A stretch of DNA of 64,000 nt. Origin: Oenococcus sicerae. Lineage in GTDB: Bacteria > Bacillota > Bacilli > Lactobacillales > Lactobacillaceae. Position 1 is the first letter of the stretch. Every line of letters begins with the position of its first letter. The notes beneath the pieces were generated by a model. It was not told where the DNA came from. It was given only the letters and a program-made list of their open reading frames with translations, and made no database searches. A program made the position numbers and the translations under genes. The stretch spans positions 1,054,001-1,118,000 of the forward strand of contig NZ_CP029684.2 of the NCBI RefSeq assembly GCF_004102045.2, read 5' to 3'. Positions 26,797-36,548 of the stretch are shown one piece after another.

Positions 26797-28647
26797 ATGT
26801 CTACTATTGAAAAACAATTAGATCGTCAAAAACATATTCGTAATTTTAGTATTGTTGCTCATATTGATCACGGAAAATCCACTTTGGCCGATCGTATTTT
26901 AGAGTTGACCCATACAGTCGCTGAGAGGAAAATGAAGGCTCAGATTCTAGACGATATGCCCTTGGAACGTGAACGCGGCATCACGATCAAAATGAATTCT
27001 GTCGAAGTTCATTATGATGGCAAAGATGGTCAGCATTATATTTTTCATTTGATCGATACACCAGGTCATGTTGACTTTTCATACGAGGTTTCCCGTGCTT
27101 TAGCTGCAGCCGATGGGGCTTTATTGGTCGTTGACGCTAGTCAGGGCGTTCAGGCTCAGACTTTAGCTAATGTTTATCTTGCCTTGGATAATAATTTGGA
27201 AATTCTGCCAGTCATTAATAAAGTGGATCTACCGTCAGCTGATCCAGCTGGGACAAAAGCTGAAATTGAAGATGACATTGGTATTGACACGAGTGATGCA
27301 GCTGAGGTTTCCGCAAAAACAGGTCTTGGTGTAGCTGATCTGCTGGAAAAAATCGTGCGTGTGATTCCAGCACCGACTGGTGATTTGACAGCACCGCTGC
27401 AGGCGCTGATTTTTGATTCGAAATACGATCCTTACCGTGGTGTTGTTTTGTCGATCCGTCTCAAAGAGGGCCAAGTTCACCTAGGAGATCGTATTCGTTT
27501 AATGAACTCGAATATGGATTATGAGGTAACGGAATTGGGTGTTTTCTCACCTGATGCAAGGCCTTTTGATGAATTAATCGCCGGCGATGTCGGTTATTTA
27601 ACAGCCTCGATCAAAGATATTCATTCAGCTCGATCCGGTGATACAGTGACAAGTGCAGAACACCCAGCCGAAAAACCATTGCGGGGCTATCGACCAATGA
27701 CACCAATGGTTTATGCGGGTATTTATCCGACTGACAATGCCAAATATAATGACTTGAAAGATGCATTGGACAAGTTATCTTTAAATGATGCTAGTTTGGC
27801 TTATGAACCAGAAACTTCAACGGCTTTAGGATTTGGTTTTCGTGTCGGTTTTCTTGGGCTGCTGCATATGGATGTCGTTCAGGAACGTTTAGAACGTGAA
27901 TTTGATTTAGAAATCGTGATCACAGCACCAACTGTAACCTATCACGTGGTCAAGACTGACGGTAGTCAGGAAAGTATTGCTAATCCTTCGGAAATTCCCG
28001 ATGCTTCCAGCATTAAAGAAATTCAGGAACCTTTTGTTGACGCAACGATCATGGTACCGGAAGAATATGTTGGTGCAGTCATGGAATTATCGCAGGCCAA
28101 ACGTGGTATTTTCCAGACGATGGATTATTTAGATAAATCACGTGTGAATGTTAAATATAAAATGCCGCTTTCAGAAATTATTTTTGACTTCTTCGATAAA
28201 CTCAAATCATCCACAAAGGGTTATGCCAGCCTTGATTACACGGTTGCGGGTTACGTGGCCTCTGAGCTGAAAAAAATTGATATTTTATTGAATGGCGATA
28301 AAGTGGATGCTTTAAGTTTTATTTCGCATAAGGATTTTGCTGAAAATCGTGCTCGTGTTGTTACTGGCAAGCTAAAAGAGGTCATTCCAAGGCAGAATTT
28401 TGAGATCCCTATTCAAGCGGCGATCGGTTCTAAAATTATTGCCCGGACAAATATTAAAGCTTACAGAAAAGATGTTACGGCGAAAATCCATACTGGCGAC
28501 CCAGATCGACGGGCTAAACTGCTTGACAAACAGCGAGCTGGGAAAGCACGTATGAAATCTGTTGGTCGAGTCGAAATTCCACAAGAAGCTTTTATGGCGA
28601 TTTTAAAAAATGGCGATGATGAACAATATAACAAAGGTCTATCGTGA
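26797..28647 (+). CDS. lepA: Elongation factor 4 (LepA)
   Basis: Ribosome-bound translational GTPase that helps stalled or mis-translocated ribosomes and 30S assembly. G1 is [10 protein letters not shown]2/G3 include [11 protein letters not shown] and [13 protein letters not shown]4 is [10 protein letters not shown], and the LepA-specific C-terminal domain ends [21 protein letters not shown] (quoted in short pieces only: [14 protein letters not shown]). The ATG at 26797 gives 616 residues; an upstream TTG at 26776 lies before the -10 box. The stop overlaps the next gene's GTG start. Confidence 0.96.
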   Translation: MSTIEKQLDRQKHIRNFSIVAHIDHGKSTLADRILELTHTVAERKMKAQILDDMPLERERGITIKMNSVEVHYDGKDGQHYIFHLIDTPGHVDFSYEVSRALAAADGALLVVDASQGVQAQTLANVYLALDNNLEILPVINKVDLPSADPAGTKAEIEDDIGIDTSDAAEVSAKTGLGVADLLEKIVRVIPAPTGDLTAPLQALIFDSKYDPYRGVVLSIRLKEGQVHLGDRIRLMNSNMDYEVTELGVFSPDARPFDELIAGDVGYLTASIKDIHSARSGDTVTSAEHPAEKPLRGYRPMTPMVYAGIYPTDNAKYNDLKDALDKLSLNDASLAYEPETSTALGFGFRVGFLGLLHMDVVQERLEREFDLEIVITAPTVTYHVVKTDGSQESIANPSEIPDASSIKEIQEPFVDATIMVPEEYVGAVMELSQAKRGIFQTMDYLDKSRVNVKYKMPLSEIIFDFFDKLKSSTKGYASLDYTVAGYVASELKKIDILLNGDKVDALSFISHKDFAENRARVVTGKLKEVIPRQNFEIPIQAAIGSKIIARTNIKAYRKDVTAKIHTGDPDRRAKLLDKQRAGKARMKSVGRVEIPQEAFMAILKNGDDEQYNKGLS

Positions 28648-29351
28648 AAATCCCGCATGCCAAGGGCCTATTTTCCCTATCTATCCTGGCGGTTTTGCTG
28701 CTGATCATTTTCGCTTTAGCAACTCGTTTTACCAACAGACCTCATTTGTCTTTGGCCAAGCGGGATGCAACCATCATTTTATCGACAGCAGTCGAGAATC
28801 GTTTGCCCAAAAAGTACTTAGCTGATGGACCGGAAAAAACTAAAGCAGATGATCTGATGGAAATTAAACGTAATCTCACAAAAAATCTGCTTCTCAGCGG
28901 TTCATTGACTTATGACAAAAAGAAATATACTCAAACTGGTGTTTTGACTCGTTTAGCTGAAAAAATTTATGAACTAACTTTTACTAAACGATCGGCAGAA
29001 ATCAATAAAGTTACTTTGAATAACACGCACACAGCTAGAGTCGACTATACGATCCAGCCGCTGAACCTGCAAAAAGTCTTCGATCAATTGACCAGCGCTT
29101 CGCAAGCTGATTTAAATCAGGCCAAAAACAAAACGCGACCAACTGATCTGAGCCAATCCCAAATCGCGCTGCTCCAATATATCTTAATATCGGTCAATTG
29201 GCAGCGCTATTTAGCACATCAGCAAAATAACGATGCTAAAATACAGTCGTATTTCACAATTGTTTTTGCGGCTCGCAAGCAGCATTATCTAATCACTGAA
29301 AAAACGTTACAATTTATTCAAACAAAGGGAGTTAATAATGTCGGACAGTAA
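28644..29351 (+). CDS. Membrane-anchored extracytoplasmic protein of unknown function
   Basis: A 235-residue protein that starts at GTG in a GTGA overlap with lepA. Residues 8-27 form one hydrophobic segment ([18 protein letters not shown]) without a lipobox cysteine, followed by a hydrophilic, lysine- and threonine-rich exterior domain of about 200 residues with [22 protein letters not shown] and [15 protein letters not shown] do not recognise a family. The single anchor and hydrophilic remainder suggest an extracytoplasmic protein tied to the membrane. It overlaps the next gene by 14 bases. Confidence 0.7.
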   Translation: MKIPHAKGLFSLSILAVLLLIIFALATRFTNRPHLSLAKRDATIILSTAVENRLPKKYLADGPEKTKADDLMEIKRNLTKNLLLSGSLTYDKKKYTQTGVLTRLAEKIYELTFTKRSAEINKVTLNNTHTARVDYTIQPLNLQKVFDQLTSASQADLNQAKNKTRPTDLSQSQIALLQYILISVNWQRYLAHQQNNDAKIQSYFTIVFAARKQHYLITEKTLQFIQTKGVNNVGQ

Positions 29352-30414
29352 GTTTTCTAAAACAGCGATGAATTTCAATCATGTGTTTGATCCAAAAAAA
29401 CAGGCTGCTATTTTATTTGATAAAAATTTTCCGATAACTGATCAGCGATCATTGGTTGATCGACAAATCAATATTCCCGTGATTACTGAGCATGACTTAT
29501 TGGTAGAAATACAAGCTGTGTCAGTGAATCCAGTTGATACGAAACTGCGCCAAACTGGTTTGGCAGCCGGTAACCGCATTCTTGGGTACGATGCTTGCGG
29601 GATCGTTAAAAAAATCGGCCGTGACGTGACACGTTTCAGAACTGGCGATCGTGTCTATTACGCCGGCACAACACAGCGGCCTGGCAGCAACGAAAATTTC
29701 CAAGCGATCGATGAAAGGCTAGTGGGCCGCGCACCACAAAAATTTACCGCAGCACAAACTGCCGCCATGCCGCTTACTAGCTTGACTGCTTATGAAATTT
29801 TAGTTGATAAATTGGGATTGACTTTTCAGAACCATGCGGCTGAGGGGAAGAAAATGCTTGTTATAAACGGCGCTGGCGGTGTCGGATCAATTTTGCTTCA
29901 AATGGCTGCTTATTTAGGTATACAGTTGTCTGTCACAGCCCACTCGCAACAGTCGATCGATTGGTTGAAGCAGTATCCAATTGATAAAATTTACGATTAT
30001 GAGAATCTCGATGAGAATCTGGCCGGTGAAAAATTCGACTATATTGTTTTTCTTTATGATCCATCTGCTTATTGGCAAACGGCGGTCAAACATATTAAAG
30101 CCTATGGCCAGCTGGTCTCGATCGTCGGCACCGAAACGCCGCTTAATTTAGGACCTTTGAAAAACATTGGAGCCGGTTTTAAATGGGAATATATGTTTGC
30201 TAAATCAGATTTCGATCACAATATTTTGAGTCAGGGACAGGCTCTAGATCGGATCGCTATTTTATTCGATGCTGGAATTCTGAAATCAACTTTAAATGTT
30301 GTTTTTGATCAGATCAATGCTAGCAATCTGCGGAAAGCTTATGCACTGATTGAAAGCGGCCGGACTCAGGGAAAACTTGTATTAAATGGTCCTTTTCAGG
30401 GAGCAGCTCAGTGA
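29338..30414 (+). CDS. Zinc-type alcohol dehydrogenase-like / quinone oxidoreductase family protein
   Basis: Medium-chain dehydrogenase/reductase of 358 residues. The N-terminal GroES-like domain contains VEIQAVSVNPVDTKLRQTG and YDACGIVKKIG; the Rossmann fold has VINGAGGVGSILLQMAAYLG. The structural and catalytic zinc cysteines of classical alcohol dehydrogenases are not seen, so it belongs to the zinc-independent ZADH/quinone oxidoreductase branch. The natural substrate is unknown. An AAGGGAG site precedes the ATG; its stop overlaps the rsmE GTG start. Confidence 0.82.
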   Translation: MSDSKFSKTAMNFNHVFDPKKQAAILFDKNFPITDQRSLVDRQINIPVITEHDLLVEIQAVSVNPVDTKLRQTGLAAGNRILGYDACGIVKKIGRDVTRFRTGDRVYYAGTTQRPGSNENFQAIDERLVGRAPQKFTAAQTAAMPLTSLTAYEILVDKLGLTFQNHAAEGKKMLVINGAGGVGSILLQMAAYLGIQLSVTAHSQQSIDWLKQYPIDKIYDYENLDENLAGEKFDYIVFLYDPSAYWQTAVKHIKAYGQLVSIVGTETPLNLGPLKNIGAGFKWEYMFAKSDFDHNILSQGQALDRIAILFDAGILKSTLNVVFDQINASNLRKAYALIESGRTQGKLVLNGPFQGAAQ

Positions 30415-31172
30415 CTGCCCGTTTTTTTCTAGACAATAGCCGTGAATTTCTTGAAAAAAAAACAGTTTCTAAGGACTTGAACGCGGATGTTTTTCATCAT
30501 TTAAGGGATGTTCTGCGTGTTAAAACAGATGACGTCGTTGAACTAGTTGCTGATCGTAAAGCTTATTTGGCTAGTATCCAAATTGTGACAGAAAACAATA
30601 TTGTGTTTTCGCAGCTGAAAGCGATTGTAAAAGATCCGGAACTGCCAATTAAAATGACGATCGTTGTTTCTCCGCTGAAGTCTGATCACTTAGAATGGCT
30701 ACTACAAAAGGCCACTGAGTTAGGAGTCTCTAAAATCATTTTGACGGATTTCGCATACAGTGTTGTACGAGCATCAAAAATCGAAAAAAAACTGCCGCGC
30801 TACCAGAAAATCTTAAAAGCAGCAGCTGAACAGTCGCACCGTCTACTGGTGCCTGAAATTATGTATGAAAAAAACTTTCTCAAACGAGTTGTCCTCACAT
30901 CAAAACAGGCTGGTATCGTTGCTTGGGAGGAAAGTTCCAAGCAAGGTGAGACGAGCAAATTAGCTAGTACGATCAAGGCCGTTAAAATCGATCCTGCTAT
31001 CAAAGAACTGATTTCAGTCTTTGGGCCCGAAGGCGGTATCAGCCAATCAGAAATAAAAGAGCTTGCGTCAGCTGCCTTTGTTCCTGTTGGATTAGGGCCT
31101 AGAATCTTACGAGCGGAAACTGCGCCACTTTATTTGCTCTCTTCAGCCAGTCTTTTGATAGAATTGAGCTAA
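30411..31172 (+). CDS. rsmE: 16S rRNA (uracil-1498-N3)-methyltransferase
   Basis: SPOUT-class methyltransferase that modifies U1498 of 16S rRNA on the 30S subunit. It has the N-terminal PUA-like VFHHLRDVLRVKTDDVVEL, the central KATELGVSKI and AAEQSHRLLVPEI motifs and the C-terminal knot FGPEGGISQSEIKEL with LGPRILRAETAPL. The start is GTG in a GTGA overlap. Length of 253 residues is usual. prmA, its common upstream partner in Firmicutes, is not here; a dehydrogenase occupies that place. Confidence 0.93.
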   Translation: MTARFFLDNSREFLEKKTVSKDLNADVFHHLRDVLRVKTDDVVELVADRKAYLASIQIVTENNIVFSQLKAIVKDPELPIKMTIVVSPLKSDHLEWLLQKATELGVSKIILTDFAYSVVRASKIEKKLPRYQKILKAAAEQSHRLLVPEIMYEKNFLKRVVLTSKQAGIVAWEESSKQGETSKLASTIKAVKIDPAIKELISVFGPEGGISQSEIKELASAAFVPVGLGPRILRAETAPLYLLSSASLLIELS

Positions 31173-31175
31173 CTT

Positions 31176-31577
31176 ATGGCGAAATTGATTACAAAAAGAT
31201 ATTTGACATGGTTCATTCTGTCGATACTACTGAGCATTTTGGGCCCCTTTGTTTTCCGCCTGAATTTTCTTGATGGTTCAAGACGAATCATCTGGTTATT
31301 AGGCATTATTTATGGCGGTTTTTCTTTGTATGGCGGCTATCGTTTCCGCCAATTTGGATTGAAATTTTGGGGAATTTTTATCTTTCCGGTCACTTTTAGT
31401 GCTGTCAATTTATTTTTTAAACTAGTGTTGGGTGGTGCCCTTGTTTCTTCAAACTATGCCTATTTCTTCGCTATTTTTTATGTTGTGCTGGGCTTGTTTA
31501 CTTTTATGAACAATGGCGGCAGTTCTGACTTGGAAAAACAGATCCCAGTGGACGATGGTTTTAAGGGGGTCAAGTGA
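31176..31577 (+). CDS. Small integral membrane protein of unknown function
   Basis: A 133-residue protein with four hydrophobic segments: about residues 12-28 (FILSILLSILGPFVF), 38-58 (IIWLLGIIYGGFSLYGG), 62-84 and 90-110, followed by a short charged tail. No family is recognised. It starts three bases after rsmE and its stop overlaps the region of the relA start, so it is probably co-translated with both. Function not assigned. Confidence 0.7.
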   Translation: MAKLITKRYLTWFILSILLSILGPFVFRLNFLDGSRRIIWLLGIIYGGFSLYGGYRFRQFGLKFWGIFIFPVTFSAVNLFFKLVLGGALVSSNYAYFFAIFYVVLGLFTFMNNGGSSDLEKQIPVDDGFKGVK

Positions 31578-33823
31578 TGGCAAAAATCGAAAATCGCTCT
31601 TTTGAAGAAGTTCATGATATTTATGCGAAATATTTAACACCTCAACAAATTAAGCGAGTTGATTCTTCTTATGAATTGGCTAAAAAAATGCATGCAGGTC
31701 AGAAAAGAAAGTCTGGCGAGAATTATATCTACCACCCGATCCAAGTGGCTGGCATCTTAGCTGATCTTAAAATGGACGGCGACACGATTATTGCCGGCTT
31801 TTTGCATGATGTTGTCGAAGATACTCCTGAATCCAATGAGGAAATCCGTTCAGCTTACGGGGATGATGTTGCCAATATTGTTGACGGCGTCACGAAACTG
31901 GGCCGCATTCATTATGAATCAACTGAAGAAAATATGGCGGAAAATCATCGAAAACTATTGCTGGCGATGGCTAAAGATGTCCGTGTCATTATTGTTAAAT
32001 TAGCTGATCGACTACATAATATGCGTACTTTGCAAGTCCACCGTCCGGATAAGCAGCATCGAATTGCCAGTGAAACACTGGATATTTATGCACCGTTGGC
32101 CCACCGACTAGGCCTTGCAAACATTAAATGGGAGCTTGAAGATCTAAGCTTACGATACCTTGACCCAGATGAATATCATAGTATTGCAAAGATGATGCAT
32201 TCTCGACGCGAGGAACGTGATGCTGACATTTCCGTGGCAACGAAACAAATCCAAAAAGTAATTGAAGATCTGAAAATTAATCATTTTGAAGTAACTGGCA
32301 GACCAAAACATATTTATTCCATTTATCGAAAAATGACCGATAAGCACAAACAGTTTTCTGAGATTTATGATTTACTGGCGATCCGAGTACTAGTTGATTC
32401 AGTGGCTGACTGCTATGCTGCTTTGGGTGGGATCCATGCAAATTGGAAACCTTTGCCGGGTCGTTTTAAAGACTACATTGCCTTGCCAAAACCCAATGGC
32501 TACCAGTCTTTGCACACGACGATCATTGGCCCGAACGGCCACCCCTTAGAGGTTCAGATCCGGACTTTTGATATGCATCGCGTTGCTGAATTCGGGGTCG
32601 CGGCACATTGGGCCTATAAAGAAAATAAAGGATCTGATAAACAAGCCAAAGTTAATAGTTCTGACCAACGGCATTTAAACGCGATACAAGGCATTCTTGA
32701 ATTACAGGAGGGAGCCACTGATGCCGAGCAATTTGTCGACTCCGTCAAAGGCGACCTTTTTTCCGATCGTATTTATGCTTTTACACCCAAAGGCGATGTT
32801 TTTGAATTACCAGTTGGCTCTAAACCAATAGATATGGCTTTCGCGATTCATTCTGATGTTGGCCTGCACACTGTCGGTGCAAAGATCAACGGCAAAATCG
32901 TTCCTTTGGACTATGAAATCAAAACTGGCGATATTGTTGAAATTATTACATCACCAACACCTAAAGTTTCTCGTGATTGGTTAGGCTTGGTAGCGAGTCG
33001 TCGTGCACGCAATAAAATTCGAGCCTATTTTCGTCAACAGGACCGCACTAGCAATATAGAAGGCGGCCGTCAGATGCTAGAAGATTATCTTCAAGACAAA
33101 CAGCTGCCAGTTGAAGAAGCCATGACCGAACAGAATCTCACAGCAGCAGCAAGCAAAATGCATCTTTTCTCAGGGGATGACTTGCTTGCGATGATCGGTT
33201 ATGGTGACGTTTCCCTGCAGCAAGCCGGCAATCGTCTGACGGAAGATATCAGGCGGAAAATTTCTGAGAAAAAAGCTGAAGAAGTGCAAGAAGCTTTGTT
33301 ATCCGGCAAAAAAGATGCTGCAAAAGAATTGATTAGAAAAGGTAGTGCGCCAGCTGCCAAAAACAGGCCCGAAGAAGATATTACAATTGCTGGAATCGAT
33401 TCGCTGCTGATTCATTTGTCCAAATGCTGTACACCGATTCCAGGCGATAATATCACGGGTTATATCACTAAGGGCCGTGGTGTGACTGTTCATCGAGATA
33501 ATTGTCCAAACATCAAAAAAGCAGCTGAAAGCGGCGAACGGATTATCGCCGTAGAATGGAATAATCCAGATGGCAATCGCCCTAACTATGATGCTGATTT
33601 GGTTGTCACCAGTTCGGACCGCCCGGGAATTTTAAACGATGTTATTCGTTCGGTCAATGCGAATACCCATTATTTGAATGCTGTCTCAGCACATAATGAA
33701 AAAGATGGTGCCGGAATTATCAGTTTGACAGTTGGTGTTAAAAACGTGGATCAATTACAGCACATCATGGACGCGATTACGGGTGTTCATGATGTTTATG
33801 AAGTTTCGCGCATTTTTCACTAA
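31577..33823 (+). CDS. relA: Bifunctional (p)ppGpp synthetase/hydrolase (RSH)
   Basis: Makes and degrades (p)ppGpp in the stringent response. The hydrolase HD motif is present in AGFLHDVVEDT, the synthetase domain contains RFKDYIALPKPNGYQSLHT and EVQIRT, and the C-terminus has a TGS domain (YAFTPKGDVFELPVG) and an ACT domain near the end. The RFKD form fits the RxKD charge motif of bifunctional RSH enzymes. The ATG at 31577 is nine bases after GGGGG; a GTG at 31574 directly before it is less well placed. Length 748 residues. dtd, often the next gene, is missing and a terminator follows. Confidence 0.96.
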   Translation: MAKIENRSFEEVHDIYAKYLTPQQIKRVDSSYELAKKMHAGQKRKSGENYIYHPIQVAGILADLKMDGDTIIAGFLHDVVEDTPESNEEIRSAYGDDVANIVDGVTKLGRIHYESTEENMAENHRKLLLAMAKDVRVIIVKLADRLHNMRTLQVHRPDKQHRIASETLDIYAPLAHRLGLANIKWELEDLSLRYLDPDEYHSIAKMMHSRREERDADISVATKQIQKVIEDLKINHFEVTGRPKHIYSIYRKMTDKHKQFSEIYDLLAIRVLVDSVADCYAALGGIHANWKPLPGRFKDYIALPKPNGYQSLHTTIIGPNGHPLEVQIRTFDMHRVAEFGVAAHWAYKENKGSDKQAKVNSSDQRHLNAIQGILELQEGATDAEQFVDSVKGDLFSDRIYAFTPKGDVFELPVGSKPIDMAFAIHSDVGLHTVGAKINGKIVPLDYEIKTGDIVEIITSPTPKVSRDWLGLVASRRARNKIRAYFRQQDRTSNIEGGRQMLEDYLQDKQLPVEEAMTEQNLTAAASKMHLFSGDDLLAMIGYGDVSLQQAGNRLTEDIRRKISEKKAEEVQEALLSGKKDAAKELIRKGSAPAAKNRPEEDITIAGIDSLLIHLSKCCTPIPGDNITGYITKGRGVTVHRDNCPNIKKAAESGERIIAVEWNNPDGNRPNYDADLVVTSSDRPGILNDVIRSVNANTHYLNAVSAHNEKDGAGIISLTVGVKNVDQLQHIMDAITGVHDVYEVSRIFH

Positions 33824-33837
33824 AAATAGGTATTAAA

Positions 33838-33863
33838 AAAAGGCCTTATTAATAAGGCCTTTT
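33838..33863. terminator. Bidirectional terminator between relA and the ABC-2 permease gene
   Basis: Perfect palindrome AGGCCTTATT/AATAAGGCCT centred between 33850 and 33851, flanked by A residues upstream and T residues downstream, serving both converging genes. Confidence 0.9.
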
Positions 33864-33875
33864 ATTTTGTTTGTT

Positions 33876-35498
33876 TCAGCCATTGATTAGATCACGGCGA
33901 CGATAGGCAACTAAAGCGATTATCATCATGGCCACTGACAACACCAGTATGATTGAAACAGTTGTCCAGTCCATTTTTTCGATCGGTAATTTTGGAATAT
34001 AGTTATAGATACTAAGCTTTTGCAACCAGCCTGGCAACGCCAGTATGTGGCCAAGATAGCTCATGAAAAGCAGAAAACCGATATAACCCCAGATAATGCC
34101 AGTTAGTCTCGGCACAAAAGATACAAGCAAGCTCAACAGGGAGATAACGAAAATAATCGCAACGATCCAAATGGTACCTGGTTCTAGGACTTGAGAAAAA
34201 GTCAGCGCGTTTTTGTTTCCTAGCTGTTCGAGGTAGATTCCTAAAATAGCAAGAAATTGTGCGATAGCGCTGGCGAAAATCGTTGTGATGATATAAGTTA
34301 AATAAAGTTTGATACGCGATATCGGTAGGGCGTAAAGCTGCTCTTGCCGGTTTTTACGTTCTTCAGCAGTCATTTGTGTCAACAAAATCACGGCAAAGGC
34401 AGCTACCATAATCGATAAAATTGAGAATAAAGTAACCATAAAATTACCTACGATTGCTTGATGAGCGGTTGCACTGCCGATGAAAATCGCTCGAATTGTC
34501 GCATTGCTATTAATAAATCGACTCATTTGGCTAAACATCGATCCATAAACAAGCCCTAAGACGAAGACTGCTAAAAACCAGCCGATGATCATTTTACGTT
34601 GCAAAGTTAAAAGCAAACCAGGTAGGCTAAGAAGGAATGCCTTAGCATGAATGCTGCCGCCGCTTTCTGGTAAATAGCCGGCATTAACATCGCGTTTGAT
34701 TTCGAGCAAATAGGCAGCGGCCAGCACAATGACGGCAAAAACTAGTGACAGTAGGACGCCTAACCAGTTTTCATGCCCTAACGCATAGGGAGAGGCCAAG
34801 TATGACCAGGATAACGGATTCAGCCAACCCAAGTGGCTGTGTGAAACATCTGTACCCATGCGAACGATATAGAGTAGGCCCAAAAGACCGAAAGTCGCAC
34901 CTTTAGCACTGCCGGATTCAGGAAAAATTTGAGCTAGGCACAGTGCGATCATCCCCCACATGAAGCCTTGTGCCGATGTCGTGCTAGCGAACAATAGATT
35001 GCTGCCGAGATCATTTAAACCAGTAACGTTTTGTGCCTGAATTGAAAAAGCCAGCACTAATGTCATCACAATATGCAATAACACTAGTTCGATTACGACA
35101 GCAGTTGTATTCGCTAGTTTACCAATTGGAAAAGAACGAAAGAGTTCAGCTATGCCGTCATCTTCCTCTTTGCGTGTTCGATTGATCACATATATGATCG
35201 AAATAATCGCAAAAGTGATGGCTGTGATCAAAGTCATCGTCTGCCCGTATATCGGACCTATCGTGTAATGAGCTGCATTTTTGATTAGTGTTGGACCAAA
35301 TAAAGCGACCATGGCGGGATTTTGGACAAACATCGCATATAAGGTGCTAGCGGTGGCTGGGCTTGAAGCAACTTCCATTTTGCCAGCGCCAGAAGCTGCA
35401 AAAGCCAGCATGCCAAATACCCAAATGATTAATTTTATCCAATCACGTTTAACCAGCGACTCAAACATGCTCGTTGTTTTATAAAGTGCTTTAGTCAT
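33876..35498 (-). CDS. ABC-2 type exporter permease (polyketide/antibiotic exporter-like)
   Basis: A 540-residue membrane protein built of two similar halves, each with about six hydrophobic segments; the first follows DWIKLIIWVFGMLAFAASG and the second follows TLQRKMIIGWFLAVFVLGLV. This two-half architecture resembles permeases described as tetronasin or polyketide antibiotic exporters, found with a TetR regulator in Lactobacillales. It is 14 bases downstream of its ATPase gene on the minus strand. Substrate unknown; export of a drug, lipid or antimicrobial is inference. Confidence 0.82.
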   Translation of the reverse strand: MTKALYKTTSMFESLVKRDWIKLIIWVFGMLAFAASGAGKMEVASSPATASTLYAMFVQNPAMVALFGPTLIKNAAHYTIGPIYGQTMTLITAITFAIISIIYVINRTRKEEDDGIAELFRSFPIGKLANTTAVVIELVLLHIVMTLVLAFSIQAQNVTGLNDLGSNLLFASTTSAQGFMWGMIALCLAQIFPESGSAKGATFGLLGLLYIVRMGTDVSHSHLGWLNPLSWSYLASPYALGHENWLGVLLSLVFAVIVLAAAYLLEIKRDVNAGYLPESGGSIHAKAFLLSLPGLLLTLQRKMIIGWFLAVFVLGLVYGSMFSQMSRFINSNATIRAIFIGSATAHQAIVGNFMVTLFSILSIMVAAFAVILLTQMTAEERKNRQEQLYALPISRIKLYLTYIITTIFASAIAQFLAILGIYLEQLGNKNALTFSQVLEPGTIWIVAIIFVISLLSLLVSFVPRLTGIIWGYIGFLLFMSYLGHILALPGWLQKLSIYNYIPKLPIEKMDWTTVSIILVLSVAMMIIALVAYRRRDLING

Positions 35499-35512
35499 TT
35501 TTCGTCTCCGAT

Positions 35513-36391
35513 CTATTCATAGTGGCGCATGAACAAATCTTCAAGCGTTGGTGGATTGCTTTCTAGTTTTGTTAGCTTGTAGGGCATCAGCATGGTCATA
35601 ATTTCAGCTACTTTATCCGAATCCGCTTGAAAAGTTGCTGCTGTATCGGTAATAACTAGGTCATGGACCGAATTGAGTCTTTTGAGTCCTATTGGCGGCT
35701 CTTGCGTTTCGACTTTGTATTGATAGCGTGTTAAATGCCGTAATTCGTCAAGCGTACCGGTTTCAACGATCTCGCCTTTACGAATAACTGCGACACGGTC
35801 GGCTAATTTTTCAACTTCCGACAAAATATGGCTGGAAAGAATGATCGCTTTGCCAGCTGTCTTAAGTTTTCTAACCTCTTCTTGAAAAACTGCTTCCATT
35901 AAAGGATCCAGTCCGCTCGTTGGTTCATCGAAAATATAAAGTTCGGCATCACTTGCAAGGGCAGCGATCAAAGCCACTTTTTGCCGATTTCCCTTTGAAT
36001 ATGAGCGTGTTTTTTTCTTGGGATCAAGATCGAATTTCTGAATCAGCCGATCGCGCTTGACCGGGTCTCCTTTGCCATGCAATTTCATGAAAAGATCAAT
36101 GATCTCACCGCCTGAAAGATTCGGCCACAGGTAAACATCCCCAGGTACATAAGCGGTTTGTTTATGAATTTCAGTTGCGTCACGCCAAGCATCTTGACCG
36201 AAAATTTTGGCTTTGCCGCTGCTTGCTTTGATAATTCCCAGCAAAATACGCAGCGTTGTCGATTTTCCGGAGCCGTTAGGTCCAATGTATCCTAATACTT
36301 CACCTGCATTGACATCAAATGTGACATTTTTCAGAGCTGAAAACTTACCGAAATTTTTTTGAAGATTTTCAACTTCAACGATCTTAGCCAT
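35513..36391 (-). CDS. ABC exporter ATP-binding protein
   Basis: ATPase of 292 residues for the downstream ABC-2 permease. Walker A is GPNGSGKST (about residues 35-43), the signature is the ABC-2-type variant YSKGNRQKVALIAAL, and Walker B is LYIFDEPTSGLDP. A C-terminal regulatory extension of about 80 residues follows. GAGGATG lies upstream of the ATG. Transcription probably starts from the palindromic promoter shared with the TetR gene, leaving a leader of about 65 bases. Confidence 0.92.
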   Translation of the reverse strand: MAKIVEVENLQKNFGKFSALKNVTFDVNAGEVLGYIGPNGSGKSTTLRILLGIIKASSGKAKIFGQDAWRDATEIHKQTAYVPGDVYLWPNLSGGEIIDLFMKLHGKGDPVKRDRLIQKFDLDPKKKTRSYSKGNRQKVALIAALASDAELYIFDEPTSGLDPLMEAVFQEEVRKLKTAGKAIILSSHILSEVEKLADRVAVIRKGEIVETGTLDELRHLTRYQYKVETQEPPIGLKRLNSVHDLVITDTAATFQADSDKVAEIMTMLMPYKLTKLESNPPTLEDLFMRHYE

Positions 36392-36462
36392 TTTTTTCTT
36401 GCATCCTCAAAAGCTCATTCGTTTGATTTTTATAAATGAACTTTAATACCCTTAACAGTTCA

Positions 36463-36494
36463 TATTGTACTATTTAACTTGAATTAGTACAATA
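36463..36494. promoter_or_regulatory. Symmetric palindromic divergent promoter/operator
   Basis: Perfect ten-base arms TATTGTACTA (36463-36472) and TAGTACAATA (36485-36494) with a 12-base spacer. On the plus strand the arms supply TTGTAC (36465-36470), a 17-base spacer and TACAAT (36488-36493). By symmetry the minus strand has the same TTGTAC-N17-TACAAT. One element can therefore drive both the tetR gene and the ABC exporter, and a TetR dimer bound to it would block both. A weaker seven-base inverted repeat ATGAACT/AGTTCAT lies alongside (36436-36463). Confidence 0.75.
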
Positions 36495-36548
36495 AAAAAG
36501 TTACGATGAAAGAGAAAAACGAATTAATCTAATAATCTGGTGGATAGT

